From: Catellatospora sp. KI3
Lineage (GTDB): Bacteria; Actinomycetota; Actinomycetes; Mycobacteriales; Micromonosporaceae
Direction: 5' to 3'
Length of the DNA stretch: 64,000 bases
NCBI RefSeq assembly: GCF_029948125.1
Contig: NZ_JASAMB010000007.1
Span: forward strand, 62,001 to 126,000
Shown here: positions 41,323 through 49,543 of the stretch, in pieces
Layout: every line of letters begins with the position of its first letter
How positions within the stretch are numbered: the first letter of the stretch is position 1
The notes under the pieces: generated by a model
Database searches by the model: none
Told to the model about the DNA's origin: nothing
The model's input: only the letters and a program-made list of their open reading frames with translations
Translations under genes and position numbers: made by a program

Positions 41323-41630
41323 ACGGCCATTGTCCGCGTACCGGCACCGCGGTTGGCCCGATCGGCGCGCTGTCCCCGGACCGCCCGCGTTCGCCCTTTC
41401 ACCTCACGTGACTCATCTGCCCGGTCTGCCCGCCCCGCCGCCCGCCGGTGATCATGAGGTTGTGCCCGCGACACGCCGTCGAACCGTGCCAAAGGTTCAT
41501 GATCGGCGGAAAGGAGGGTACGGGGGTGGGGGTGAGTGAGGCGGGAGAAGGGGTGAAAAGGGGGTGAGCGGGTAGGGAGGAGGGTAGTTTTGCGGGTCCA
41601 CGGGGAACCTCGACATGTTGAGGGAGGTGG
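41323..41630. other. Purine-rich intergenic region before egtA
   Basis: This gap holds a G-rich, almost C-free stretch at about 41508-41590 (runs such as GGGGGTGGGGGTGAGTGAGG). A TAGTTT box at 41585-41590 is a candidate egt promoter, about 40 bases before the egtA start. No gene is seen in it. Confidence 0.5.
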
Positions 41631-42896
41631 ATGCAAGTGCGGCAGGAGACGCTGGCGGCGGGGGCTCCCGTCGTCACCGACCGGGCGCAGGCCGAAGGGT
41701 ATGTCGCCAAGGTGTGCTTCAAGACCGGACCGCCACGCGGAACCGGAGTGGAACTCGAATGGACGGTGCACCACCGCGACGATCCGGCGCGGGCGGTGGA
41801 CGCACAGACCCTGGCGCGGGCGCTGGGGGAGCACGCGCCGAGGACCCTGGTGGCCGACAGCCCGCAGTCGCCGCTGGGGTGCGGCGGGGCGGTGACGCTG
41901 GAGCCGGGCGGCCAGGTGGAGATCTCGTCCGCGCCGTCGGACTCGCTCGCGGCGCTGCTGGCGGATACGGCCGCCGATCAGCGCGAACTCGCGGGGCTGC
42001 TGGGCCGGGCCGGGCTGGTGCTGGCCGGGCGGGGGTGCGACGAGCACCGCGCCGGGCAGCGGATCCTCGACACGCCGAGGTACGCGGCGATGGAGGCGGT
42101 CTTCGACCGGTTCGGGCCGTACGGGCGGATGTGGATGTGCGGCACGGCCAGTGTGCAGGTGTGCCTGGACGCCGGGCTGCCCGGCCGGGCGGGGCCGCGC
42201 TGGCACGCGCTGCACGCGATCGGGCCGGTGCTGGTGGCGGCGTTCGCGAACTCGTCCCGCCAGGCCGGGGTGGACACCGGCTGGGCCTCGGCCCGGCTGC
42301 GGGCCTGCCTGGCCGCCGACCCGGCGCGCAACGGGCCGCCGGCCGGCCTGGACGGCCACGCCGGGACGGAGCAGGAGCTGATCGCGGCCTGGGCCAGGCG
42401 GGTGCTGGACACCCCGGTGCTGTGCGTACGCCGTCCGGCCGGACCGTGGGCCGCCCCGCCGGGGCTGACCTTCGCCGACTGGATCGCGGGCGCGCTGACC
42501 CCGCCCCCGACCCTCGACGACCTGGACTACCACCTGAGCACCGTGTTCCCGCCGGTGCGGGCGCGGGGCTACTACGAGGTCCGCTACCTGGACATGCAGT
42601 CCGACGGCGACGGCAGCGGCGCCGACACCGCGTGGACCGTGCCGGTGGCGGTGGTGGCGGCGCTGTTCACCCGGGAGGAGACCGTCGACGCCGCGGCCGA
42701 GCTGGCCGCGCCCGCGGCGGGGCGCTGGGTGCAGGCGGCCCGGCACGGGCTGGCCGACCCGGCGATCGCGGCGGCGGCGCCGAGGCTGCTGGACCTGGCC
42801 CGCGCGGCGCTCGACGGCACCGACCTGCCGCCGGACACCGTACGGGCGGTGCGCGACGCGGTGGACCGCCGACTCCGGCAGGGAGGCATCCGATGA
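41631..42896 (+). CDS. egtA: Ergothioneine pathway glutamate-cysteine ligase EgtA
   Basis: The 421-residue ATP-dependent ligase joins Glu and Cys to give gamma-glutamylcysteine, the sulfur donor for EgtB. The GCS2 signatures are GVELEWTVHH (metal and Glu binding), GGAVTLEPGGQVEISSAPSD, and YGRMWMCGTASVQVCLDAG. It is the first of four overlapping egt genes. GGGAGGTGG lies close to ATG 41631, so GTG 41637 is a possible start. The order egtA-B-C-D is the standard actinobacterial one. Confidence 0.95.
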   Translation: MQVRQETLAAGAPVVTDRAQAEGYVAKVCFKTGPPRGTGVELEWTVHHRDDPARAVDAQTLARALGEHAPRTLVADSPQSPLGCGGAVTLEPGGQVEISSAPSDSLAALLADTAADQRELAGLLGRAGLVLAGRGCDEHRAGQRILDTPRYAAMEAVFDRFGPYGRMWMCGTASVQVCLDAGLPGRAGPRWHALHAIGPVLVAAFANSSRQAGVDTGWASARLRACLAADPARNGPPAGLDGHAGTEQELIAAWARRVLDTPVLCVRRPAGPWAAPPGLTFADWIAGALTPPPTLDDLDYHLSTVFPPVRARGYYEVRYLDMQSDGDGSGADTAWTVPVAVVAALFTREETVDAAAELAAPAAGRWVQAARHGLADPAIAAAAPRLLDLARAALDGTDLPPDTVRAVRDAVDRRLRQGGIR

Positions 42897-44212
42897 CGCA
42901 GGCAGGCGTACGCCCCGAGCGGCTGCGCGAGCACGCCGCGGCCGGACTGGACCGGGCGCGGGAGCGCAGCATCGCGCTCACCGACGCCGTCGACGACGAG
43001 GACCTGGTGCGCCAGCACTCGCCGCTGATGTCGCCGCTGGTGTGGGACCTGGCCCACGTGGGCAACCAGGAGGAGCTGTGGCTGGTGCGCGACGTGGGCG
43101 GCCGCGAGCCGGTCCGCGCCGACATCGACCACCTGTACGACGCGTTCAAACACGCCCGCGGCGACCGTCCCGCGCTGCCGCTGCTCGGGCCGGCCGAGGC
43201 GCGCGCATACGTGCGCTCGGTCCGCGGCCAGGTGCTGGACCTGCTGGACTCGGTCGACCTGGAGGGCCGTCCGCTGGTGGAGCGGGGCTTCGCCTTCGGC
43301 ATGATCATCCAGCACGAGCAGCAGCACGACGAGACCATGCTCGCCACGCACCAGCTGCGCGAGGGCGAGCCGGTGCTGGTGGCCGTACCCCCGCCGGCCT
43401 CGGCCGGACCCGTCGCGGGCGAGGTGGCGGTGCCGGGCGGGCCGTTCACCATGGGCACCTCGCTGGAGGCGTGGGCGCTGGACAACGAGCGCCCGGCGCA
43501 CACCGTCGACGTGCCCGCGTTCCTCATCGACCGGGCCCCGGTCACCAATGCGCAGTACCAGGCGTTCATCGACGCGGGCGGATACGACAACCCGCGCTGG
43601 TGGAGCCCGGCGGGCTGGGCGCACCGGCGTGAGGCGGGGCTGGTCCGGCCGATGCACTGGCACGTGGACGGGACGTACACCCGGTTCGGCCGTCGCGAGC
43701 CGATCGTGGCCGACGAGCCGGTGGTGCACGTGTGCTGGTACGAGGCGCAGGCGTACGCGGCCTGGGCCGGGCGGCGGCTGCCCACCGAGGCGGAGTGGGA
43801 GAAGGCGGCCCGGTTCGACCCGGCCACCGGGCGCTCGCGCCGCTACCCGTGGGGCGACGAGGACCCGGACGAGCGGCACGCCAACCTGGGGCAGCGGCAC
43901 CTGGCCCCGGCGCCGGTCGGCGCCTACCCGGCCGGGGTGTCGCCGCTGGGGGTGCACCAGCTCGTCGGCGACGTGTGGGAGTGGACGTCGTCCACCTTCC
44001 GCGGCTACCCCGGCTTCACCCCGTTCCCGTACCGGGAGTACTCGGAGGTCTTCTTCGGAGACTCGTACCGGGTGCTGCGGGGCGGGTCGTTCGGCACCGA
44101 CGCGGCCGCGTGCCGGGGCACGTTCCGCAACTGGGACTACCCGATCCGGCGGCAGATCTTCAGCGGGTTCCGCACCGCCCGCGACGCCCGGCCCGAGGAG
44201 GAGATCGCCTGA
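42893..44212 (+). CDS. egtB: Hercynylcysteine sulfoxide synthase EgtB
   Basis: The 439-residue non-heme iron enzyme uses O2 to join gamma-glutamylcysteine to hercynine. The N-terminal DinB domain supplies three iron-binding His: DLAHVGNQEE and the pair in IIQHEQQHDET. The C-terminal formylglycine-generating-like domain reads GGPFTMGTSLEAWALDNERP, LPTEAEWEKAARFDP, GDVWEWTSS and GGSFGTDAAACRGTFRNW. Its ATG overlaps the egtA stop (ATGA). Length and motifs are complete. Confidence 0.96.
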   Translation: MTQAGVRPERLREHAAAGLDRARERSIALTDAVDDEDLVRQHSPLMSPLVWDLAHVGNQEELWLVRDVGGREPVRADIDHLYDAFKHARGDRPALPLLGPAEARAYVRSVRGQVLDLLDSVDLEGRPLVERGFAFGMIIQHEQQHDETMLATHQLREGEPVLVAVPPPASAGPVAGEVAVPGGPFTMGTSLEAWALDNERPAHTVDVPAFLIDRAPVTNAQYQAFIDAGGYDNPRWWSPAGWAHRREAGLVRPMHWHVDGTYTRFGRREPIVADEPVVHVCWYEAQAYAAWAGRRLPTEAEWEKAARFDPATGRSRRYPWGDEDPDERHANLGQRHLAPAPVGAYPAGVSPLGVHQLVGDVWEWTSSTFRGYPGFTPFPYREYSEVFFGDSYRVLRGGSFGTDAAACRGTFRNWDYPIRRQIFSGFRTARDARPEEEIA

Positions 44213-44946
44213 TGTGCCGCCACCTGGTCTACCTCGGCCCGCCGGTGCCGCTGTCGGCGCTGCTGGTCGAACCCCCGTACGGCCTGGTGCACCAGTCCTG
44301 GGCGCCGCGCGACATGCGCGGCGGCGGGACGATCAACGTGGACGGCTTCGGCGTCGGCTGGTTCACCCCGTCCGGCCCGGTCCGCTACCGGCGCGGCGTG
44401 CCGATCTGGGGCGACCAGAACTTCGGCGCGATCGCGCGGCAGACCAGCGTGACCGCGGCGCTGGCGGCGGTCCGGTCCGCCACCCCGGGCATGGTCGTCA
44501 ACGACCACGCCTGCGCACCGTTCGGCGGCGAGGGCTGGTGGTTCAGCCTCAACGGCTTCGTCGCGGGCTGGCCCGACAGCGTCGCCAAGCTGGCCGAGCG
44601 CCTGCCGGTGACCGATCTGATGACGATGGACGCCCCGACCGACGCGGCGTTCCTGTGGGTGCTGCTGCGGCAGCGGCTGCGCGCGGGCGGCAGGCCCGCC
44701 GAGGCGGTGGCGGCGACGGTGGCCGAGGTGGCCGCCGCTGCCGCCGGGTCGCGGCTGAACCTGCTGCTCACCGACGGCGAGTGGGCGTACGCGACGACGT
44801 ACGGGCACGCGCTGTCGGTGCGCCACGACCCCGGACGGGTGATCGTGGCCTCGGAACCGTTCGACGACGACTCCGGCTGGGTAGGGGTACCCGACCGCCG
44901 ACTGGTGGTCGCGCACCCGGCCTCGTACACGGTGGAGGAGCTATGA
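44212..44946 (+). CDS. egtC: Gamma-glutamyl hercynylcysteine sulfoxide amidohydrolase EgtC
   Basis: The 244-residue class II glutamine-amidotransferase-like enzyme removes the gamma-glutamyl group. Cys2 directly after Met (MCRHLVYLG) is the N-terminal nucleophile. Substrate-site parts are NVDGFGVGWF and NDHACAPFGGEGWWFSLNGF. Its ATG shares one base with the egtB TGA (TGATG), so translation is coupled. Confidence 0.95.
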   Translation: MCRHLVYLGPPVPLSALLVEPPYGLVHQSWAPRDMRGGGTINVDGFGVGWFTPSGPVRYRRGVPIWGDQNFGAIARQTSVTAALAAVRSATPGMVVNDHACAPFGGEGWWFSLNGFVAGWPDSVAKLAERLPVTDLMTMDAPTDAAFLWVLLRQRLRAGGRPAEAVAATVAEVAAAAAGSRLNLLLTDGEWAYATTYGHALSVRHDPGRVIVASEPFDDDSGWVGVPDRRLVVAHPASYTVEEL

Positions 44947-45923
44947 GGATCGACGTACACCTGACCCCGGAAGACCTGACCGAGCAGCTGCGCGCCGACG
45001 CCAGAGCGGGGCTCACCGCGACGCCGAAGTGGCTGCCGCCGAAGTACTTCTACGACGCGTACGGCAGCGACCTGTTCGAACGCATCACCGCCCTGCCCGA
45101 GTACTACCCGACCGGGGCCGAGCGGGAGATCCTGACCGCGCACGCGGCCGACATCGCCCGCGAGTCCGGCGTCAAGACGCTGGTGGAGCTCGGTTCGGGG
45201 TCCTCGGACAAGACCCGGCTGCTGCTGGACGCGCTGCACGCCCACGGCACCCTGGGCCGCTTCGTGCCGCTGGACGTGTCGCAGCCGGCGCTGGCGGCCG
45301 CGACCGAGGCCATCGCCGCCGACTACCCCGACATCGAGGTGCACGCGATCGTCGGCGACTTCACCCGCGACCTGGACCGCATCCCGGGCGGGGGCAGCCG
45401 GATGGTCGTCTTCCTGGGCAGCACCATCGGCAACCTCGACCCGGGCGAGCGCGCGGCGTTCCTGCGCGAGCTGCGCGGGGCGCTGGAGCCGGGGGAGTGG
45501 CTGCTGCTCGGCACCGACCTGGTCAAGGACGAGCAGACCCTGGTCGCGGCGTACGACGACGAGCAGGGCATCACCGCGGAGTTCAACACCAACGTGCTGC
45601 GGGTGCTCAACCGCTCGCTGGGCGCCGACTTCGACCTGACCGGGTTCGACCACGTGGCGCTGTGGGACGCCCAGCACCGCTGGATCGAGATGCGGCTGCG
45701 GGCCCAGCGCGAGATGCGGGTGCACCTGCCCGCCCTCGACCTGGAGATCGAGTTCAAGCCGGGTGAGGAGCTGCGGACCGAGATCTCGGCGAAGTTCGAC
45801 CGGCAGACGGTCGCCACGGAGCTGGCCGCAGCCGGGTTCACCATGCGCCAGTGGTGGACCGACCCGCGGCAGCGCTTCGGCCTCAGCCTCTCCCGCACCA
45901 CCGAACGCCCCGCCCGCCACTGA
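44943..45923 (+). CDS. egtD: Histidine N-alpha-methyltransferase EgtD
   Basis: The 326-residue SAM-dependent enzyme trimethylates histidine to hercynine, the first pathway step. Signatures are PKYFYDAYGSDLFERITALP, the SAM loop LVELGSGSSDKTRLLLDAL, VFLGSTIGNLDPGE, and AAYDDEQGITAEFNTNVLR for histidine binding. The ATG overlaps the egtC stop (ATGA). It is the last gene of the operon; no egtE (the final C-S lyase) follows. Confidence 0.96.
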   Translation: MRIDVHLTPEDLTEQLRADARAGLTATPKWLPPKYFYDAYGSDLFERITALPEYYPTGAEREILTAHAADIARESGVKTLVELGSGSSDKTRLLLDALHAHGTLGRFVPLDVSQPALAAATEAIAADYPDIEVHAIVGDFTRDLDRIPGGGSRMVVFLGSTIGNLDPGERAAFLRELRGALEPGEWLLLGTDLVKDEQTLVAAYDDEQGITAEFNTNVLRVLNRSLGADFDLTGFDHVALWDAQHRWIEMRLRAQREMRVHLPALDLEIEFKPGEELRTEISAKFDRQTVATELAAAGFTMRQWWTDPRQRFGLSLSRTTERPARH

Positions 45924-45930
45924 ACCGTCC

Positions 45931-45976
45931 CAGGGGCCCTTCCGGTACGCCGCGCGGAAAGAAGGGCCCCTTCCTC
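45931..45976. repeat. GC palindrome pair, family A copy 4 (diverged)
   Basis: CAGGGGCCCTTCC and GAAGGGCCCCTTCC arms flank a spacer unlike the other copies. It lies directly after egtD and probably ends the egt message before the next same-strand gene. Confidence 0.75.
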
Positions 45977-46011
45977 TCGCGCGCGGATTTCATTGGGTGT
46001 TGACTTATGGG

Positions 46012-48759
46012 GTGAGTGCGACGCTGACCCCCGCCACCGCCCTCGTCCTCGACTTCGCCGACATCGACGGCGGCATGCTCGCCGCGGTCGGCGGCAAGGC
46101 GGGCAACCTGGGCGAGCTGACCCGGGCCGGGCTGCCGGTGCCGCCCGGCTTCTGCCTCACCACCGAGGCGTACCGGCAGGCCACCGAGGCCGCCGACCTC
46201 GGCGGGGTGTTCGACGCGCTGGAGCGCGCCGAGCCGACCGACGTCGCGGCGCTGACCGCGCTGGCCGCCCGCGCCCGCGCCGCGGTGCTGGCCGCGCCGG
46301 TCCCGCCCGGCATCGCCGCGGCGGTGGCCGAGGGGTACGCCCGACTGGGCGCGGACGCCCCGGTCGCGGTCCGCTCGTCGGCCACCGCCGAGGACCTGCC
46401 CTTCGCCAGCTTCGCCGGGCAGCAGGACACCTACCTGAACGTGGTCGGCGAGGCGGCGGTGCTGGACGCGGTACGGCGCTGCTGGGCCTCGCTGTGGACC
46501 GACCGGGCCGTGGTCTACCGGGCGGGCAACGGCATCGAGGACCGGACGGTCCGTTTGGCCGTGGTCGTGCAGCTCATGGTCGACTCGGCCGTGGCCGGCG
46601 TGCTGTTCACGGCGAACCCCGTCACCGGCCGCCGCCGCCAGGCGGTCGTCGACGCCGCCCCGGGACTTGGCGAGGCGGTCGTGTCCGGTGCCGTCAACCC
46701 CGACCACTTCGTGGTCGACACGGCGCACGCGGCGATCGCGCACCGGCGCCTGGGCGACAAGCGCCTGGCCGTACGGTCGCTGCCCGGCGGCGGCACCGAG
46801 CACGTCGCGCAGGCCGACGGGGCCGACGCCGCCTGCCTCACCGACGCGCAGGTGCTGGCGCTGGCCGCGCTCGGCGACCGCGTCGAGGCGCACTACGGCG
46901 CGCCGCAGGACACCGAGTGGGCCGTCGACGGCGACGGGGTCCTGTGGCTGACCCAGGCCCGTCCCATCACGACCCTGTTCCCGCTGCCCGCGACCGCCCC
47001 CGCGGCCGAGGACGACCTGCGCGTCTACTTCTGCTTCAGCGTCGCGCAGGGCGTGTTCCGCCCGGTCACCCCGGCGGGCATGGCCGCGTTCCGGCTGATC
47101 GGCTCGGGTGCCGCGCGCCTGTTCGGCTTCGCCGTCGCCGACCCGCTGGCCGGGCCGCCGCTGCTCACCGAGGCGGGGCGGCGCGTCTTCCTCGACATCA
47201 CCACGGCCGCGCGCAGCCGGGTCGGGCAGGCGCTGATCCCGAAGGTGCTGGGCGTGATGGAGGCGCGCTCGGCGGCGGTGCTGCGCGAGCTGTTCACCGA
47301 CCCGCGCCTGTCGGTGACCCGGCCGTCGCGGCTGCCGTTCCTGCGCCGGGTGGGGCGGGTCGCGCTCCGGTACCGGATTCCGCCGTACCTGGTGCACGCC
47401 CTGGTCAAGCCGGACGCGGCACGGGCCCGGGTGCAGCGGATCGACGGGCGGCTCGACGTCCGGCTGGCCGCGCCCGCCGACCTCACCGCCGAGCAGCGGC
47501 TGGACTGGATCGAGCGGCTGCTGCAGGAGACGGCGCCGATGCTGCCCACGATCCTGCCGGTGGCGGGCGCCGGGTTCCTCGCGCTCGGGCTGGCCGATCG
47601 GCTGCTGGGTGCGGACGCGCAGGTCGGGGATGTGCAGGCGGTGCTGCGGGGCATCCCGCACAACGTCACCACGGAGATGGACCTGGAGCTGTGGCACGTG
47701 GCCGTGCGGCTGCGCGCCGACGGGGCGTCGGCGCGGGTGCTGCGTACCGGCGACTCCGGTGAGCTCGCCGCCCGCTATGCCGCCGGGACGCTGCCGGACC
47801 TGGCCCAGCGCGAGCTGGGGGACTTCCTGCGCCGGTACGGCCACCGCGCCGTCGCCGAGATCGACCTCGGCATGCCCCGCTGGTCCGACGACCCCCGCTA
47901 CCTGCTCGGCGTGCTCGCCAACTACCTGCGGATGAGCCCCGAGGACAGCGCGCAGGCGTCCCCGGACCGGCTGTTCGCACAGGGCGCCGCCGAGGCCGAG
48001 GCGATGATCGGGACGCTGGCGGGGCGGGCCCGCCGCCGCGGCCGGCTGCGGGCCCGGCTGGTGCGCGGGCTGCTGGGCCGGGCCAGAGCGCTGGCGGGGG
48101 TACGGGAGCTGCCCAAGTACTACCTGGTCCGCATCATCGCCGCCGCGCGGGCCCAGCTCGGGCTGGTCGGCGAGCAGCTGAGCGCCCAGGGGCGCATCGA
48201 GGCGCCCGGGGACGTGTACTTCCTCGACCTCGCCCAGGCGCGGGCCGGGCTGCGCGGCACCGACCTGCGCGAGGCGGTCGCGGCCGCCCGGCAGGGCTAC
48301 GACGAGGAACTCCGCCGCCGCCACCTCCCGCGCGTACTGCTGTCCGACGGCACCGAGCCGGAGGCGGGCATGCACACGGCCGCGCCCGACGGGTCGCTGA
48401 CCGGCACCCCCGCCTCGGCGGGCACGGTCACCGGCACCGCCCGGGTGGTCCTCGATCCGGTCGGGGCGCATCTGGAGCCCGGCGAGATCCTGGTCTGCCC
48501 GTCCACCGACCCGGGCTGGACGCCGCTGTTCCTGACCGCGGGCGGCCTGGTCATGGAGATGGGCGGCGCCAACTCCCACGGGGCCGTGGTCGCCCGGGAG
48601 TACGGCATCCCCGCCGTCGTCGGCGTCCCCGACGCCGTCGCCACCCTCACCACCGGCCAGCACATCACCGTCAACGGCACCCTCGGCACCATCACCCCCA
48701 CCATCACCCCCACCATCACCCCCACCCCCACCCCCACCCCCACCCCCACCCCCACCTGA
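46012..48759 (+). CDS. Rifampicin phosphotransferase/PEP synthase-like enzyme
   Basis: The 915-residue dikinase-type protein has an N-terminal ATP-grasp PPDK domain (VGGKAGNLGELTRAGLPVPP, VRSSATAEDLPFASFAGQQD, LTQARPITTLFPLP) covering about 1-320. A long variable middle (about 340-770) follows, then a C-terminal phosphohistidine domain with MEMGGANSHGAVVAREYGIP (His about 855). This order matches rifampicin phosphotransferase, which uses ATP, phosphohistidine and a substrate domain; PEP synthase is the other option. The last about 20 residues are Pro-Thr repeats. The GTG at 46012 has no good ribosome site; GTG 45997 is also in frame. Confidence 0.8.
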   Translation: MSATLTPATALVLDFADIDGGMLAAVGGKAGNLGELTRAGLPVPPGFCLTTEAYRQATEAADLGGVFDALERAEPTDVAALTALAARARAAVLAAPVPPGIAAAVAEGYARLGADAPVAVRSSATAEDLPFASFAGQQDTYLNVVGEAAVLDAVRRCWASLWTDRAVVYRAGNGIEDRTVRLAVVVQLMVDSAVAGVLFTANPVTGRRRQAVVDAAPGLGEAVVSGAVNPDHFVVDTAHAAIAHRRLGDKRLAVRSLPGGGTEHVAQADGADAACLTDAQVLALAALGDRVEAHYGAPQDTEWAVDGDGVLWLTQARPITTLFPLPATAPAAEDDLRVYFCFSVAQGVFRPVTPAGMAAFRLIGSGAARLFGFAVADPLAGPPLLTEAGRRVFLDITTAARSRVGQALIPKVLGVMEARSAAVLRELFTDPRLSVTRPSRLPFLRRVGRVALRYRIPPYLVHALVKPDAARARVQRIDGRLDVRLAAPADLTAEQRLDWIERLLQETAPMLPTILPVAGAGFLALGLADRLLGADAQVGDVQAVLRGIPHNVTTEMDLELWHVAVRLRADGASARVLRTGDSGELAARYAAGTLPDLAQRELGDFLRRYGHRAVAEIDLGMPRWSDDPRYLLGVLANYLRMSPEDSAQASPDRLFAQGAAEAEAMIGTLAGRARRRGRLRARLVRGLLGRARALAGVRELPKYYLVRIIAAARAQLGLVGEQLSAQGRIEAPGDVYFLDLAQARAGLRGTDLREAVAAARQGYDEELRRRHLPRVLLSDGTEPEAGMHTAAPDGSLTGTPASAGTVTGTARVVLDPVGAHLEPGEILVCPSTDPGWTPLFLTAGGLVMEMGGANSHGAVVAREYGIPAVVGVPDAVATLTTGQHITVNGTLGTITPTITPTITPTPTPTPTPTPT
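48690..48758 (+). repeat. CCCCCA/CCATCA hexamer repeat in the 3' end of the gene
   Basis: ACCCCC units, with ATCACC variants at the left, run to the stop codon and encode an (Ile/Pro)-Thr tail. The six-base unit keeps the frame when it expands or shrinks. Confidence 0.85.
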
Positions 48760-48774
48760 CGCCGCCGCCGGAGG

Positions 48775-48826
48775 TAAGGAAGGGTCCCTTCTTATCGCAA
48801 TGTGTAGTAGAAGGGCCCTTTCTTAA
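48775..48826. repeat. GC palindrome pair, family A copy 5
   Basis: TAAGGAAGGGTCCCTTCTTA and AGAAGGGCCCTTTCTTAA arms flank TCGCAATGTGTAGT. It lies 3' of the phosphotransferase-like gene and forms an inverted pair with copy 6. Confidence 0.85.
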
Positions 48827-48912
48827 CGCATGCCGCGCCGCCGTCGAACCCTAGCTGCGGGCGGCACAATCAGCCCGGTCGGCGGCGGGCACCACGTCGC
48901 GCGGCGGCGTGG

Positions 48913-48966
48913 TTAAGAAGGGGCCCTTCTACTACGGAAAGCGATAAGAAGGGGCCCTTCCTTACC
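48913..48966. repeat. GC palindrome pair, family A copy 6 (inverted to copy 5)
   Basis: TTAAGAAGGGGCCCTTCT and GATAAGAAGGGGCCCTTCC arms flank ACTACGGAAAGC. Read on the other strand it closely matches copy 5, with 86 bases of ordinary sequence between them. It lies 3' of the DUF6232 gene. Confidence 0.85.
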
Positions 48967-48981
48967 GCGCGGCGGTGGGGG

Positions 48982-49479
48982 TCAGCGGTCGAGGGCGCGT
49001 TCGAGGGCGCGGTAGATCTGGCCGAAGCGGGTGGCGTTGTCGAGGCGGAGCAGGAGGATCTGGCCCTGGGCGGTCTGCGCCCAGATCTCGTGGATGGCGT
49101 CGCCGCGGTCGTAGCTGTCGTCGATGCGGTGCAGCATCCACTCCCAGAGCGCGGGGGCGAAGCCGAGCAGCAGCAGCACCACGGCGAGCAGGAGCAGCGT
49201 GTTGCGGGGGACGTGCAGCCTGCCGACGGCCGAGGCGACCTGGGATTCGCCGTACGCGGCGGCGGCGAAGGCGACCAGCAGGATGAACCCGGCGAAGACG
49301 GAGAGGATCATGAGGAGGTTGAGGACGCCGCGTCCGGCGGTGCGGCCGCGCACCCGCCAGTCGGGGCGGACCCGCTTGTGCCACACGTAGTGCAGGTCCG
49401 CCAGGGCGAGGCGGCGGTCGCCGATGTGGACGTACGACGAGGTCACGAGCACTGTGTCGTCGCGATAGTAGGTGATCAC
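48982..49479 (-). CDS. DUF6232-like membrane protein
   Basis: A 165-residue protein. The N-terminal part (ITYYRDDTVLVTSSYVHIGD, LADLHYVWHKRVRPDWR) precedes two membrane helices (LLMILSVFAGFILLVAFAAA, TLLLLAVVLLLLGFAPALW). The C-terminal part ends LRLDNATRFGQIYRALERAL. This fits DUF6232. GTG 49479 is chosen because GCGGAGG lies seven bases upstream. Function unknown; it precedes no other gene on this strand within the convergent gap. Confidence 0.8.
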   Translation of the reverse strand: MITYYRDDTVLVTSSYVHIGDRRLALADLHYVWHKRVRPDWRVRGRTAGRGVLNLLMILSVFAGFILLVAFAAAAYGESQVASAVGRLHVPRNTLLLLAVVLLLLGFAPALWEWMLHRIDDSYDRGDAIHEIWAQTAQGQILLLRLDNATRFGQIYRALERALDR

Positions 49480-49543
49480 AAACGCCTCCGCGCCGGGTAC
49501 ACCTACAGCCTGGCGCATGGGCGCCACGACGATCGTGAATGAA

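Noticed and set aside
45883-48663. A 926-residue frame on the minus strand
   Set aside because: It lies opposite the phosphotransferase-like gene, has the Arg/His/Gly/Pro-rich composition typical of high-GC antisense frames, and shows no family motif.
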